From contig JAPLGY010000629.1 of assembly GCA_026389955.1 (NCBI GenBank), forward strand, positions 1 to 6,659: a stretch of DNA of 6,659 nt. The letters run 5' to 3'. This stretch comes from Caldilinea sp. Lineage in GTDB: Bacteria; Chloroflexota; Anaerolineae; Caldilineales; Caldilineaceae. Shown one piece after another: positions 1 to 6,659 of this stretch (its first letter is position 1; each line of letters starts with the position of its first letter). The position numbers and the translations under genes were made by a program. Under the pieces are notes generated by a model. It was given only the letters and a program-made list of their open reading frames with translations, did no database searches and was not told where the DNA came from.

Positions 1-2
1 GC

Positions 3-1724
3 CTCCTACGACTTTTCAAGATCGAGCCGTTCGCCGCCAGCAATGCCGCCAGCACTGCTGTCACTGTCTCTGGCACCGGCTTCCAAGAGACGCCAACCCT
101 CAAACTGGGCCCCGAGTCCTTGCTCACCGTCCGCCGCATCAGCGGCGAACAGCTCACCGCAGTCGTGCCCGCAGGACTCCCTCATGGAATCTACGACCTG
201 ATCGTCGCCAACCCCGACGGCACCACCGCCCTTCTGGCCCAAGAATTTATGGTGATCGGAAATGGCCCTGCTATCTTCGCAGTCCAGCCAACCCAAGGAC
301 TGGCCGGCGTCGAAAATAAAATTTACATCCAAGGGTTCAATCTGGCTGCAGGCGCCACTGTCCAACTCGGAGCGCTCAACCTTCCCACCGCCGGAATCCC
401 CCCAACCTTTCTGCGGGCAGTCGTGTCCCCCACAGTGGGAACAGGCATCTACGATCTGCACGTCACCAACCCTGACGGCTCTACCGCCACCGCACCCGAC
501 ACCTATACCCTGTTGACCCTCGACGAAACATACGACGACCTCTATGCCCCCAGCAGCCAGCTCTGGAACTCCCCCACCACGGTCCGGGCAGGTGCTCCCA
601 GCAATCTCGGGCTGGTCGTCACCCGCCAAGGCGGCAAAAACACACTCGCCAATGTCAAGGTTCACTTTTATGTCGATACCCCAACAGTGGCCGCCAACCT
701 GCTCGGGGAAGCCACCCTGCCACTGCTTTCCCCGCGGTCTTCAGAAAGCACCACAGCGATCCAGTGGACGCCGCCCGCCCCTGGTGCCTACACCCTCTAC
801 GCAATCATCGACCCGGCCGAGTCGATCGAAGAGTCGCTGGAAACCAACAATCTGGTCAGCCGCACGTTGACCGTACTGCCGTCAGGCAGAGATGGGGTGG
901 CCCCGCGCGTCGACGCCTTCACCGCCGACGATGGCGCCGACAGCACCGCCGACCCAAATGTCCGGTTGGATGTGCGCGCGTCAGACCCGACACCAAGCAG
1001 CGGGATCCAGTCGGTGCTCTACCAGGAATTCGAGTTCAGCCCGGGCGCCAACCAGTGGGTGCCCGCACGCCACTCAGGCTGGCTAGATTTTGCTACAGCC
1101 AGCACCGACTACGGATGGGAGCTGCTCTCCTCGCCCGGGGTCAAATATCTGCACGCCTGGGTCGCCGACCAAGGCGGCAACATTTCGCTCTTCCCGTTCA
1201 AAGAACGTATCAACTATGTGCCCGCCACTGCCAGGGTTGGGCTGAACCAGGCCAACTCCTACCGCTACAAACTGGCCCCCAGCGATCAGGTCGTCGTCAC
1301 GCTGACCCCCGTCGAGGGAGACCCCGATCTCTACATCTGGCCTCCCAACCCCGATGCCCCCCCCTACGTCAGCAACCTGGCCGGCTCGGCCGTGGACAGC
1401 GTGCGCTTCAGCCCCAGCAGCAGTGATTTCGCCGGCGACGCAGAGGGCGAGTTTCAAATCGAAATCTACGGCTACACCGCTGCCACCTACCAGCTCTCGG
1501 TCCAGATCAGCCCCGGTGTCGCCACAGCCAGCCTGGCCGGCGGCGTCGACCCGGACAAATCGCCGCTGACACAGCCGCTCCTCAACCCCGACAGCGTCCC
1601 AGCCAGCCGCCAGGTCTTGCCCACAGCCCCCGTTTCGTCGGCGGCACAGGCCAACGCGCTCTACCTGCCGGCGGTCTCCCGCTTGACCAACAGCTACCTC
1701 TACCTGCCGACCATCTCACAATGA
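3..1724 (+). CDS. Multidomain secreted/surface protein (IPT/TIG, CARDB, PPC-like modules), 5' end missing
   Basis: The reading frame is open from the first bases, so this is the C-terminal 573 residues of a longer protein. The first possible start inside, a TTG at 120, lies in the middle of a domain and is not the real start. In visible numbering: about 8-84 and 89-171 are two IPT/TIG-like Ig folds, each ending in a GIYDL(I/H)V..NPDG strand pair; about 176-293 resembles CARDB, with the closing ESLETNN; about 300-407 is a further Ig-like stretch; about 411-502 resembles the pre-peptidase C-terminal (PPC) domain, with GDPDLYIW and [16 protein letters not shown] Pro/Ser/Ala linker follows, then a tail with LYLPAVSR and LYLPTISQ. 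These modules are typical of exported adhesion or binding proteins or of appendages on secreted enzymes. Any catalytic domain or signal peptide would lie upstream, so the specific function is unknown. The stop overlaps the start of the next gene (ATGA). Confidence 0.9.
   Translation, partial: LLRLFKIEPFAASNAASTAVTVSGTGFQETPTLKLGPESLLTVRRISGEQLTAVVPAGLPHGIYDLIVANPDGTTALLAQEFMVIGNGPAIFAVQPTQGLAGVENKIYIQGFNLAAGATVQLGALNLPTAGIPPTFLRAVVSPTVGTGIYDLHVTNPDGSTATAPDTYTLLTLDETYDDLYAPSSQLWNSPTTVRAGAPSNLGLVVTRQGGKNTLANVKVHFYVDTPTVAANLLGEATLPLLSPRSSESTTAIQWTPPAPGAYTLYAIIDPAESIEESLETNNLVSRTLTVLPSGRDGVAPRVDAFTADDGADSTADPNVRLDVRASDPTPSSGIQSVLYQEFEFSPGANQWVPARHSGWLDFATASTDYGWELLSSPGVKYLHAWVADQGGNISLFPFKERINYVPATARVGLNQANSYRYKLAPSDQVVVTLTPVEGDPDLYIWPPNPDAPPYVSNLAGSAVDSVRFSPSSSDFAGDAEGEFQIEIYGYTAATYQLSVQISPGVATASLAGGVDPDKSPLTQPLLNPDSVPASRQVLPTAPVSSAAQANALYLPAVSRLTNSYLYLPTISQ
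1659..1709 (+). repeat. Duplicated YLP segment at the C-terminus of the surface protein
   Basis: A 12-base direct repeat, CTCTACCTGCCG, occurs at 1659-1670 and 1698-1709, 39 bases apart and in the same frame. It encodes LYLP twice, in LYLPAVSR and at the extreme C-terminus in LYLPTISQ. From memory, many secreted Chloroflexota proteins end in one hydrophobic YLP segment after a low-complexity linker; here there are two. The role of the motif is not known to me. A sorting or anchoring signal is a guess. Confidence 0.7.
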
Positions 1725-3216
1725 GCAGCGCCCTGTTTCTGGAAACCCTGCGCGGCCATTGCCTGGCCCGCCCCCACCAAACCGCCCTCGAATGGCTGGA
1801 CGGCACCCCGCTCCGCCTCTCCTACGGAGAGCTGGAGCGGATTGTCCAGCAGGCGATGGGGCTGCTCCAGGCACACGGCGTCCAGCCCGGGGACCGCGTG
1901 GCCCTCCACCTGCCCAAAGGGCTGCCCTTTGTCCTGCTGCACCTGGCCACGCTGCGGCTGGGGGCAGTCAGCCTGCCTCTCAACCCCGCCTGCCCTGCCA
2001 CAGAGCTGGCCTATTTTCTGACCGACGCCGAGGCGTGCCTGCTGTTTACCTCCCCCGCCACGGAGCTGGGACAGATATCGGCCGAACCGATTGTGGTCGA
2101 CAGCGCCCAAGACCCGCTGTTGGCCCGCCTGCTTGCCCCCTACCCAGCAGAGAATTCAGCCCCCCTCCCCTCCGACGCCACCTGCCTGATGATCTACACC
2201 AGCGGCACCACCGGGCAGCCCAAGGGAGCCGAACTGACCCACGGCAACCTGACTGCCAATCTCAACAGCCTGCATGCGGCCTGGGAATGGTGCGCCGAGG
2301 ATCTTTTGCTGCATGTGCTGCCGCTCTTTCACATCCACGGGCTGTTGGTGGCGCTGCACGGCGCGCTGCACGCCGGTGCCACCACGCTGCTGCTCCCCCG
2401 CTTTGACCCCCAGCAAAGCTTGGATCTGCTGGTGCAGCGCCCCTGCAGCATCTTGATGGGCGTCCCGACGATCCACCGCCGGCTGGTCGACCTGCCCGGC
2501 GCCGAACGCTACAGCCTGCGCCATCTGCGCCTCGTCACCTCGGGTTCCGACCGCCTGCCTGAAGAACTTTTTGCGCGCTTCGAGCAGCTGTTCGGCGTTC
2601 GTCTGCTCGAACGGTACGGCATGTCCGAGACAGGCATGCTCCTCTCCAACCCCCTGCACGGCGAGCGGCGCTGCGGGTCGGTCGGGCTGCCGCTGCCTGG
2701 GGTGGAAGTGCGCATCGTCGACAGCTCGACCGAAGAGCCGCTCCCCGACGGGGCTGTCGGGGCTGTACAGGTGCGCGGCGCCAATGTCTGCAAAGGCTAC
2801 TGGCGCCAGCCAGCCAAAACAGCCGACGCCTTCACCGCCGACGGCTGGCTGCGCACCGGCGATCTCGGGCTGCGCGAACCAGACGGCTACATTACCCTCC
2901 AAGGACGATCCAAAGATCTGATCATCAGCGGCGGCTTCAACGTCTACCCACCTGAGGTGGAACGGGTGCTGGCCTCCCACCCAGCCATCGCCGCCAGCGC
3001 CGTCTTCGGGTGCCCGGACCCCGAATGGGGAGAACGCGTCACCGCAGTGATCCTCCTGCACCCAGGCCCTCCCCTGGAAAGCAGCGCAGTGATCGACTTC
3101 TGCCGCCAACATCTGGCTCCATACAAAGTCCCACGGCGCGTGTTTCTGGCGACCACGCTGCCCACCAACGCCATGGGAAAGGTACAAAAGGCAGCGCTGC
3201 GCCAGGCCTTGTGTCC

Positions 3217-3220
<4 letters not shown>
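1721..3220 (+). CDS. AMP-forming acyl-CoA synthetase, malonyl/methylmalonyl-CoA synthetase (MatB/ACSF3)-like
   Basis: This 499-residue protein is a full-length member of the ANL (acyl/aryl-CoA synthetase) superfamily, which uses ATP to make an acyl-adenylate and then an acyl-CoA in the cytoplasm. Visible core motifs are the phosphate-binding loop [11 protein letters not shown] (159-169), the ERYGMSET motif (297-304), TGD (379-381), the hinge and C-terminal domain entry [20 protein letters not shown] (395-414), and the catalytic lysine in NAMGKVQK (K487). Overall length, the LPLFHIHGL segment, and an arginine directly before YGMSE followed by [20 protein letters not shown] match MatB/ACSF3 rather than medium- or long-chain fatty acid ligases. 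From family knowledge, arginines in this enzyme type bind the distal carboxylate of malonate. The substrate is therefore probably a short dicarboxylic acid, but this is inferred from motifs only. The ATG at 1721 overlaps the preceding stop and has no clear Shine-Dalgarno, so translation is probably coupled. All core residues look intact. Confidence 0.93.
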
Positions 3221-4659
<1,439 letters not shown>

Positions 4660-4677
4660 CCAGCACAAGCCCCCAAT

Positions 4678-4709
4678 AAAAAATGCCGGAACAAATTCCG
4701 GCATTTTTT
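4678..4709. terminator. Bidirectional intrinsic terminator between convergent genes
   Basis: A perfect inverted repeat has 14-base arms (4678-4691 and 4696-4709) and a 4-base loop, CAAA. The core TGCCGGAA/TTCCGGCA is flanked by six A on the left and six T on the right, so either strand gives a GC-rich hairpin followed by a U-run. It lies 18 bases after the MFS stop and 54 bases past the RRM gene stop, so it can end both convergent transcripts. Confidence 0.93.
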
Positions 4710-4726
4710 GAACCGCTGGAGTCGAA

Positions 4727-4754
4727 CGCTGCTGAGGATGCTTTCTCAGCAGCG
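4727..4754 (-). other. Stem-loop just downstream of the RRM gene stop
   Basis: A 10-bp perfect stem (4727-4736 paired with 4745-4754) encloses an 8-base loop. On the - strand it starts about 10 bases after the TAA of the RRM gene and precedes the intrinsic terminator. It has no U-run of its own, so it is not a second standard terminator. It could stabilise the 3' end of the mRNA. Function is unproven. Confidence 0.5.
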
Positions 4755-4763
4755 CTGCGCGCC

Positions 4764-5186
4764 TTACCAGCCGCGATCGTCTCTGCGCGAGGAACCACCC
4801 CGATCCCCCCCGCGCGAGGAACCGCCTCGATCCCCCCCGCGCGAAGAGCCGCCCCGGTCGCCACCTTCTCCGCGCGGTCGAGACGGAGGACGGCTGCCAC
4901 CAACACCGCCGCCGCCGCCGCCGCCGCCGCGATAGCCGCTGTCTTCGCGCGGGCGCGCCTGGTTGACACGCAGCCGACGGCCCCCAATCTCCTTGTCGTT
5001 CAGCCCGGCAATGGCCGCTTCCGCCTCGCTGTCAGAGGGCATCTCTACAAAGCCGAACCCTTTGGACTGGCCGCTCTCACGATCGCGAATGATCGACGCA
5101 TCGCTCACAGCACCATAGACCTCGAAGGTTCTGCGCAGTTCATCCTCGGTGGTACGGTACGACAAATTTCCTACGTAAATGTTCAT
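4764..5186 (-). CDS. Small RRM-domain RNA-binding protein with Gly/Arg/Ser-rich tail
   Basis: This 140-residue protein has one RNA recognition motif. RNP2 is IYVGNL (3-8) and RNP1 is KGFGFVEM (42-49), with the expected aromatic residues Y4, F44 and F46, and the fold runs to about residue 78. It should bind single-stranded RNA in the cytoplasm. Bacterial homologues (cyanobacterial Rbp type) are often cold- or stress-induced and proposed to act in RNA folding, stability or localisation. The tail (83-140) is low complexity: eight glycines (87-94), then three copies of GGDRGGSSR (108-134), then RDDRGW. This resembles RGG-type tails that bind RNA weakly and can promote condensates. The ATG at 5186 is chosen because MNIYVGNL is the canonical RRM beginning and GAAAAGGA lies just upstream. 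A longer in-frame start at 5300 would add 38 residues without family support. The gene is convergent with the MFS operon and follows the GNAT gene on the same strand. Confidence 0.95.
   Translation of the reverse strand: MNIYVGNLSYRTTEDELRRTFEVYGAVSDASIIRDRESGQSKGFGFVEMPSDSEAEAAIAGLNDKEIGGRRLRVNQARPREDSGYRGGGGGGGGVGGSRPPSRPRGEGGDRGGSSRGGDRGGSSRGGDRGGSSRRDDRGW
4785..4865 (-). repeat. Three tandem 27-bp repeats encoding GGDRGGSSR in the RRM protein tail
   Basis: The units are 4785-4811, 4812-4838 and 4839-4865, in frame on the - strand, giving residues 126-134, 117-125 and 108-116. All three encode exactly GGDRGGSSR. The first and second units in coordinate order differ at two bases, and the third differs from the first at six. 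Every difference is in a third codon position and silent, which points to selection on the peptide rather than a fresh DNA duplication. Confidence 0.9.
4906..4930 (-). repeat. (CCG)n microsatellite encoding poly-glycine
   Basis: An uninterrupted 25-base run of CCG (GGC codons on the - strand) encodes most of the eight-glycine stretch (residues 87-94) joining the RRM fold to the repeat tail. Units are three bases, so slippage would change linker length without breaking the frame. Confidence 0.85.
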
Positions 5187-5190
5187 AAAA

Positions 5191-5198
5191 TCCTTTTC
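5191..5198 (-). promoter_or_regulatory. Ribosome binding site of the RRM gene
   Basis: On the - strand GAAAAGGA lies here, with AGGA four bases before the ATG at 5186. It is the only clear Shine-Dalgarno-like element at any internal gene start in the window, and it supports starting the RRM protein at MNIYVGNL. Confidence 0.65.
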
Positions 5199-5466
5199 AA
5201 GCGCTCGGGCGTGAAAGATAAATAGGCTTCGAGTACGGTGGGCGAAGCCGGCTGACTGGTGTTCCTGATACAACAAACAATGATTGACGACGGACGACAA
5301 AAACTGGCCTTACCAACAACTGCTGCCACGCAGCACAATCGCTGGTACCGCCAGTCTAAACACATGTGAATTGAGAGATCTACTTCGAGGCATCCACCTA
5401 AACCCGGAAGACCATCACATCTCTACGGCAGCCATTCGATGGTCAAAATGGAATTAGAAACCCAAT

Positions 5467-5487
5467 TTTCTGCTTTTATAGCAGAAA
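5467..5487 (-). promoter_or_regulatory. Inverted repeat around an extended -10 (possible second promoter or operator)
   Basis: On the - strand TTTCTGC and GCAGAAA form perfect 7-base arms around TATAAAA. The arm end and loop read TGC followed by TATAAA (5483-5475), an extended -10 pattern one base off consensus, with no recognisable -35 upstream. It could be a second promoter overlapped by a palindromic operator, or simply a hairpin in the leader made from the upstream promoter. Confidence 0.4.
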
Positions 5488-5512
5488 CAAGGCTCTATCT
5501 TACCTTCTCCCT

Positions 5513-5541
5513 ATTTTATCCTCTTTGCACGAAATTGTCAA
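5513..5541 (-). promoter_or_regulatory. Sigma70-type promoter of the RRM gene
   Basis: On the - strand a perfect -35 hexamer TTGACA (5541-5536) is followed, after exactly 17 bases, by TAAAAT (5518-5513), one mismatch from the consensus -10. It lies in an AT-rich gap about 70 bases past the GNAT stop and points toward the RRM gene. This is the best promoter in the window. The predicted start of transcription is near 5506. Confidence 0.75.
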
Positions 5542-5609
5542 CCCCATCTCCCCATCAATTTTTACAGCTTTTTGCCCACAAGTTTGACCCTGGCCCCCAA
5601 AAGCAGGCG

Positions 5610-6659
5610 TCAGGCCACCCCCAACCGCTGCCAGAGGGGTTCGCCGCTCCGCTCAGCCACCAGATACCGTCGCTCCCCATGCGTGCCCACCCCAGTCACG
5701 GTGTAGCAGCCCGGCCCCCTCCCAATGTAGTGGCTGAAGATCCGATCGGTCAACCCCCGCCAAGCCTGCGCTTCCTGGAGATCGTCCATCTGCAGCTGCG
5801 TCCAGTTGTTCGGAATCTCGATCGCAATCACTTCGTCGCTCAGATCCCAGGTCGCCCGGCGACAACCGTCGTTGACCCGCGGGATCCGGGGACGCGCCCC
5901 CAAATCCAGCACCTCTGCATGCTCCCCCAACAGCGCACGCTCACAGACACGCCGACTGCCTACCAGCCAGGTCAACACAAAACGAGAGGCATGGATGCGG
6001 TTCAGTTCGTTGCGAAAGGGATACAAATCTGGAAAGAAATGGCAGGAGAGCGCCTTGAGCAACCCAAAGTTGAGGGCCGCGTTGGGGTACTGCAGCGGGT
6101 CAGCCGTCCAGGTCACTATCCCGACCCCCTGCTGCCAGGCAAGCGTTGCCTGCTGCCGCTTGAGCAGATTGGCGACCCGCAACCCCCGGTATTCGGGCAA
6201 TACCCCCAACGCCTGTGATTCGATCCGAAAGGCCCCGTTGAAACGCTCCGACCAGTCCGAAGGCAACGGCACCCCAGAAAACGCGTAAAAGCCGAAAAGA
6301 AACCCCGCCGTCCTGCCGTCGACGCGCGCCACCAGCGAGGTGCCCGCCCCAAAATCGACCGCATGAATGTCGGTCGGGTAGAGAAATTCCTGGGGAGCTC
6401 CCCAGACCTGCTGCTGGATCCCACGGCTGTCCGCAGCCTCTCGTTCGTCCGGGCGCCCGATGTCCACCACCCCAAAGGGCAGATGGGTGCGCTCGTAGCG
6501 CTGCACCCCCTGCGGCTGGTAGAAGACAAACTCGCCCCCCGGCAGCGCAGCCTTACAACACGCGACCACCTCCGCAGCGTCGACTCCTTCCTCCTGGATC
6601 GAGTGGTAGCGCAGTGTGTAGACAGGCCGGGCCAGGCGCAGCTGGCGTGGAAACAAAAA
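5610..6659 (-). CDS. GNAT-superfamily acetyltransferase (COG3375-like), 5' end at or beyond window edge
   Basis: At least 348 residues are visible, numbering from a TTG at 6656. The frame stays open to the window end, so the true start may lie outside. The protein fits the predicted GNAT acetyltransferases of the COG3375 type. [10 protein letters not shown] (82-91) matches the family's early helix, [17 protein letters not shown] (107-123) forms the central strands, and [19 protein letters not shown] (151-169) is the acetyl-CoA pyrophosphate-binding loop and helix. [20 protein letters not shown] (180-199) and [15 protein letters not shown] (218-232) are characteristic of this family, as is the C-terminal part IAIEIPNNW...AWR (277-300). 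It probably transfers an acyl group from acetyl-CoA to an unknown acceptor in the cytoplasm. The loop has R160 where the usual (Q/R)xxGx(G/A) pattern has its first glycine. The gene is upstream of and codirectional with the RRM gene, which has its own promoter, so a functional link is not implied. Confidence 0.85.
   Translation of the reverse strand, partial: FLFPRQLRLARPVYTLRYHSIQEEGVDAAEVVACCKAALPGGEFVFYQPQGVQRYERTHLPFGVVDIGRPDEREAADSRGIQQQVWGAPQEFLYPTDIHAVDFGAGTSLVARVDGRTAGFLFGFYAFSGVPLPSDWSERFNGAFRIESQALGVLPEYRGLRVANLLKRQQATLAWQQGVGIVTWTADPLQYPNAALNFGLLKALSCHFFPDLYPFRNELNRIHASRFVLTWLVGSRRVCERALLGEHAEVLDLGARPRIPRVNDGCRRATWDLSDEVIAIEIPNNWTQLQMDDLQEAQAWRGLTDRIFSHYIGRGPGCYTVTGVGTHGERRYLVAERSGEPLWQRLGVA

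Larger units (their letters stand above)
5187..5506 (-). promoter_or_regulatory. Long, probably structured 5' leader of the RRM gene
   Basis: If transcription starts about seven bases past the -10 at 5518-5513, the RRM mRNA has a leader of about 320 nt. This stretch holds no convincing gene and is less GC-rich than the coding regions. Inverted repeats able to form hairpins are at 5467-5473/5481-5487 (7 bp), 5410-5416/5438-5444 (7 bp, 21-nt loop), 5321-5326/5330-5335 (6 bp, 3-nt loop) and 5225-5231/5243-5249 (7 bp, 11-nt loop). The last lies just upstream of the ribosome binding site. Single short stems can arise by chance, but a long leader before an RRM gene fits post-transcriptional (for example cold-responsive) control. 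I recognise no known riboswitch. The gap 5542-5609, between the promoter and the GNAT stop, has no clear intrinsic terminator, so readthrough from the GNAT gene is possible. Confidence 0.5.

Noticed and set aside
120..122. TTG at 120 as the start of the surface protein
   Set aside because: The frame is open to the window start and residues upstream continue the same IPT/TIG domain, so the gene is truncated by the window edge.
3010..3216. Upstream in-frame extension of the MFS protein
   Set aside because: It lies inside the synthetase C-terminal domain and encodes Arg/Pro-rich sequence; the ATGA overlap at 3217 is the better start.
4711..4754. tRNA-like fragment (GTTCGACTCC on the - strand)
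   Set aside because: It resembles a T-loop only superficially; the flanking bases do not form the 5-bp T-stem, and no acceptor or anticodon arm could be built.
4785..4865. CRISPR-like repeat array
   Set aside because: The 27-bp units are directly adjacent with no spacers and are in-frame codons of the RRM protein tail.
4683..5225. 180-codon + strand ORF opposite the RRM gene
   Set aside because: It begins inside the terminator and is an Ala-rich antisense shadow of the RRM frame.
5187..5300. 38-residue N-terminal extension of the RRM protein
   Set aside because: No ribosome binding site supports the ATG at 5300, and the canonical RRM beginning plus a Shine-Dalgarno place the start at 5186.
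5439..6218. 259-codon + strand ORF opposite the GNAT gene
   Set aside because: It is Pro/Gln-rich with no recognisable domain and antisense to a clear GNAT family protein.

Overview
The window is GC-rich and densely coded. It holds five protein genes, two of them cut by the window edges. The best guess for the source is a Chloroflexota bacterium of the Anaerolineae/Caldilineae type. The reasons are a large exported protein built from IPT/TIG, CARDB and PPC-like beta-sandwich modules that ends in YLP-type segments (a C-terminal signature I associate with secreted Chloroflexota proteins), and a small RRM protein with a Gly/Arg-rich tail, common in Cyanobacteria and Chloroflexota. This assignment is an inference; no rRNA or marker gene is present.

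Left part, + strand (3-4659): three genes run head to tail and are joined by two 4-base ATGA start/stop overlaps. They are the C-terminal 573 residues of a multidomain surface or secreted protein, an AMP-forming acyl-CoA synthetase most like the malonyl/methylmalonyl-CoA synthetases (MatB/ACSF3), and a 12-helix MFS transporter with a long cytoplasmic N-terminal extension. Neither downstream gene has a clear ribosome binding site, so translational coupling within one operon is likely. A perfect 14-bp bidirectional intrinsic terminator at 4678-4709 closes the operon.

Right part, - strand (6659-4764): a GNAT-superfamily acetyltransferase (COG3375-like), cut at its 5' end, is followed by a gene for a 140-residue RRM RNA-binding protein. 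The RRM gene has its own strong-looking sigma70-type promoter (TTGACA-17-TAAAAT, 5541-5513). That promoter implies an unusually long leader of about 320 nt containing several inverted repeats and a possible second, extended -10 promoter. The RRM gene ends convergently against the left operon, and both share the terminator.

No mobile element, CRISPR array, tRNA or rRNA was found. The points most worth following up are the structured RRM leader, the duplicated C-terminal YLP tail, and the coupling of a surface protein to a MatB-like synthetase and a transporter.
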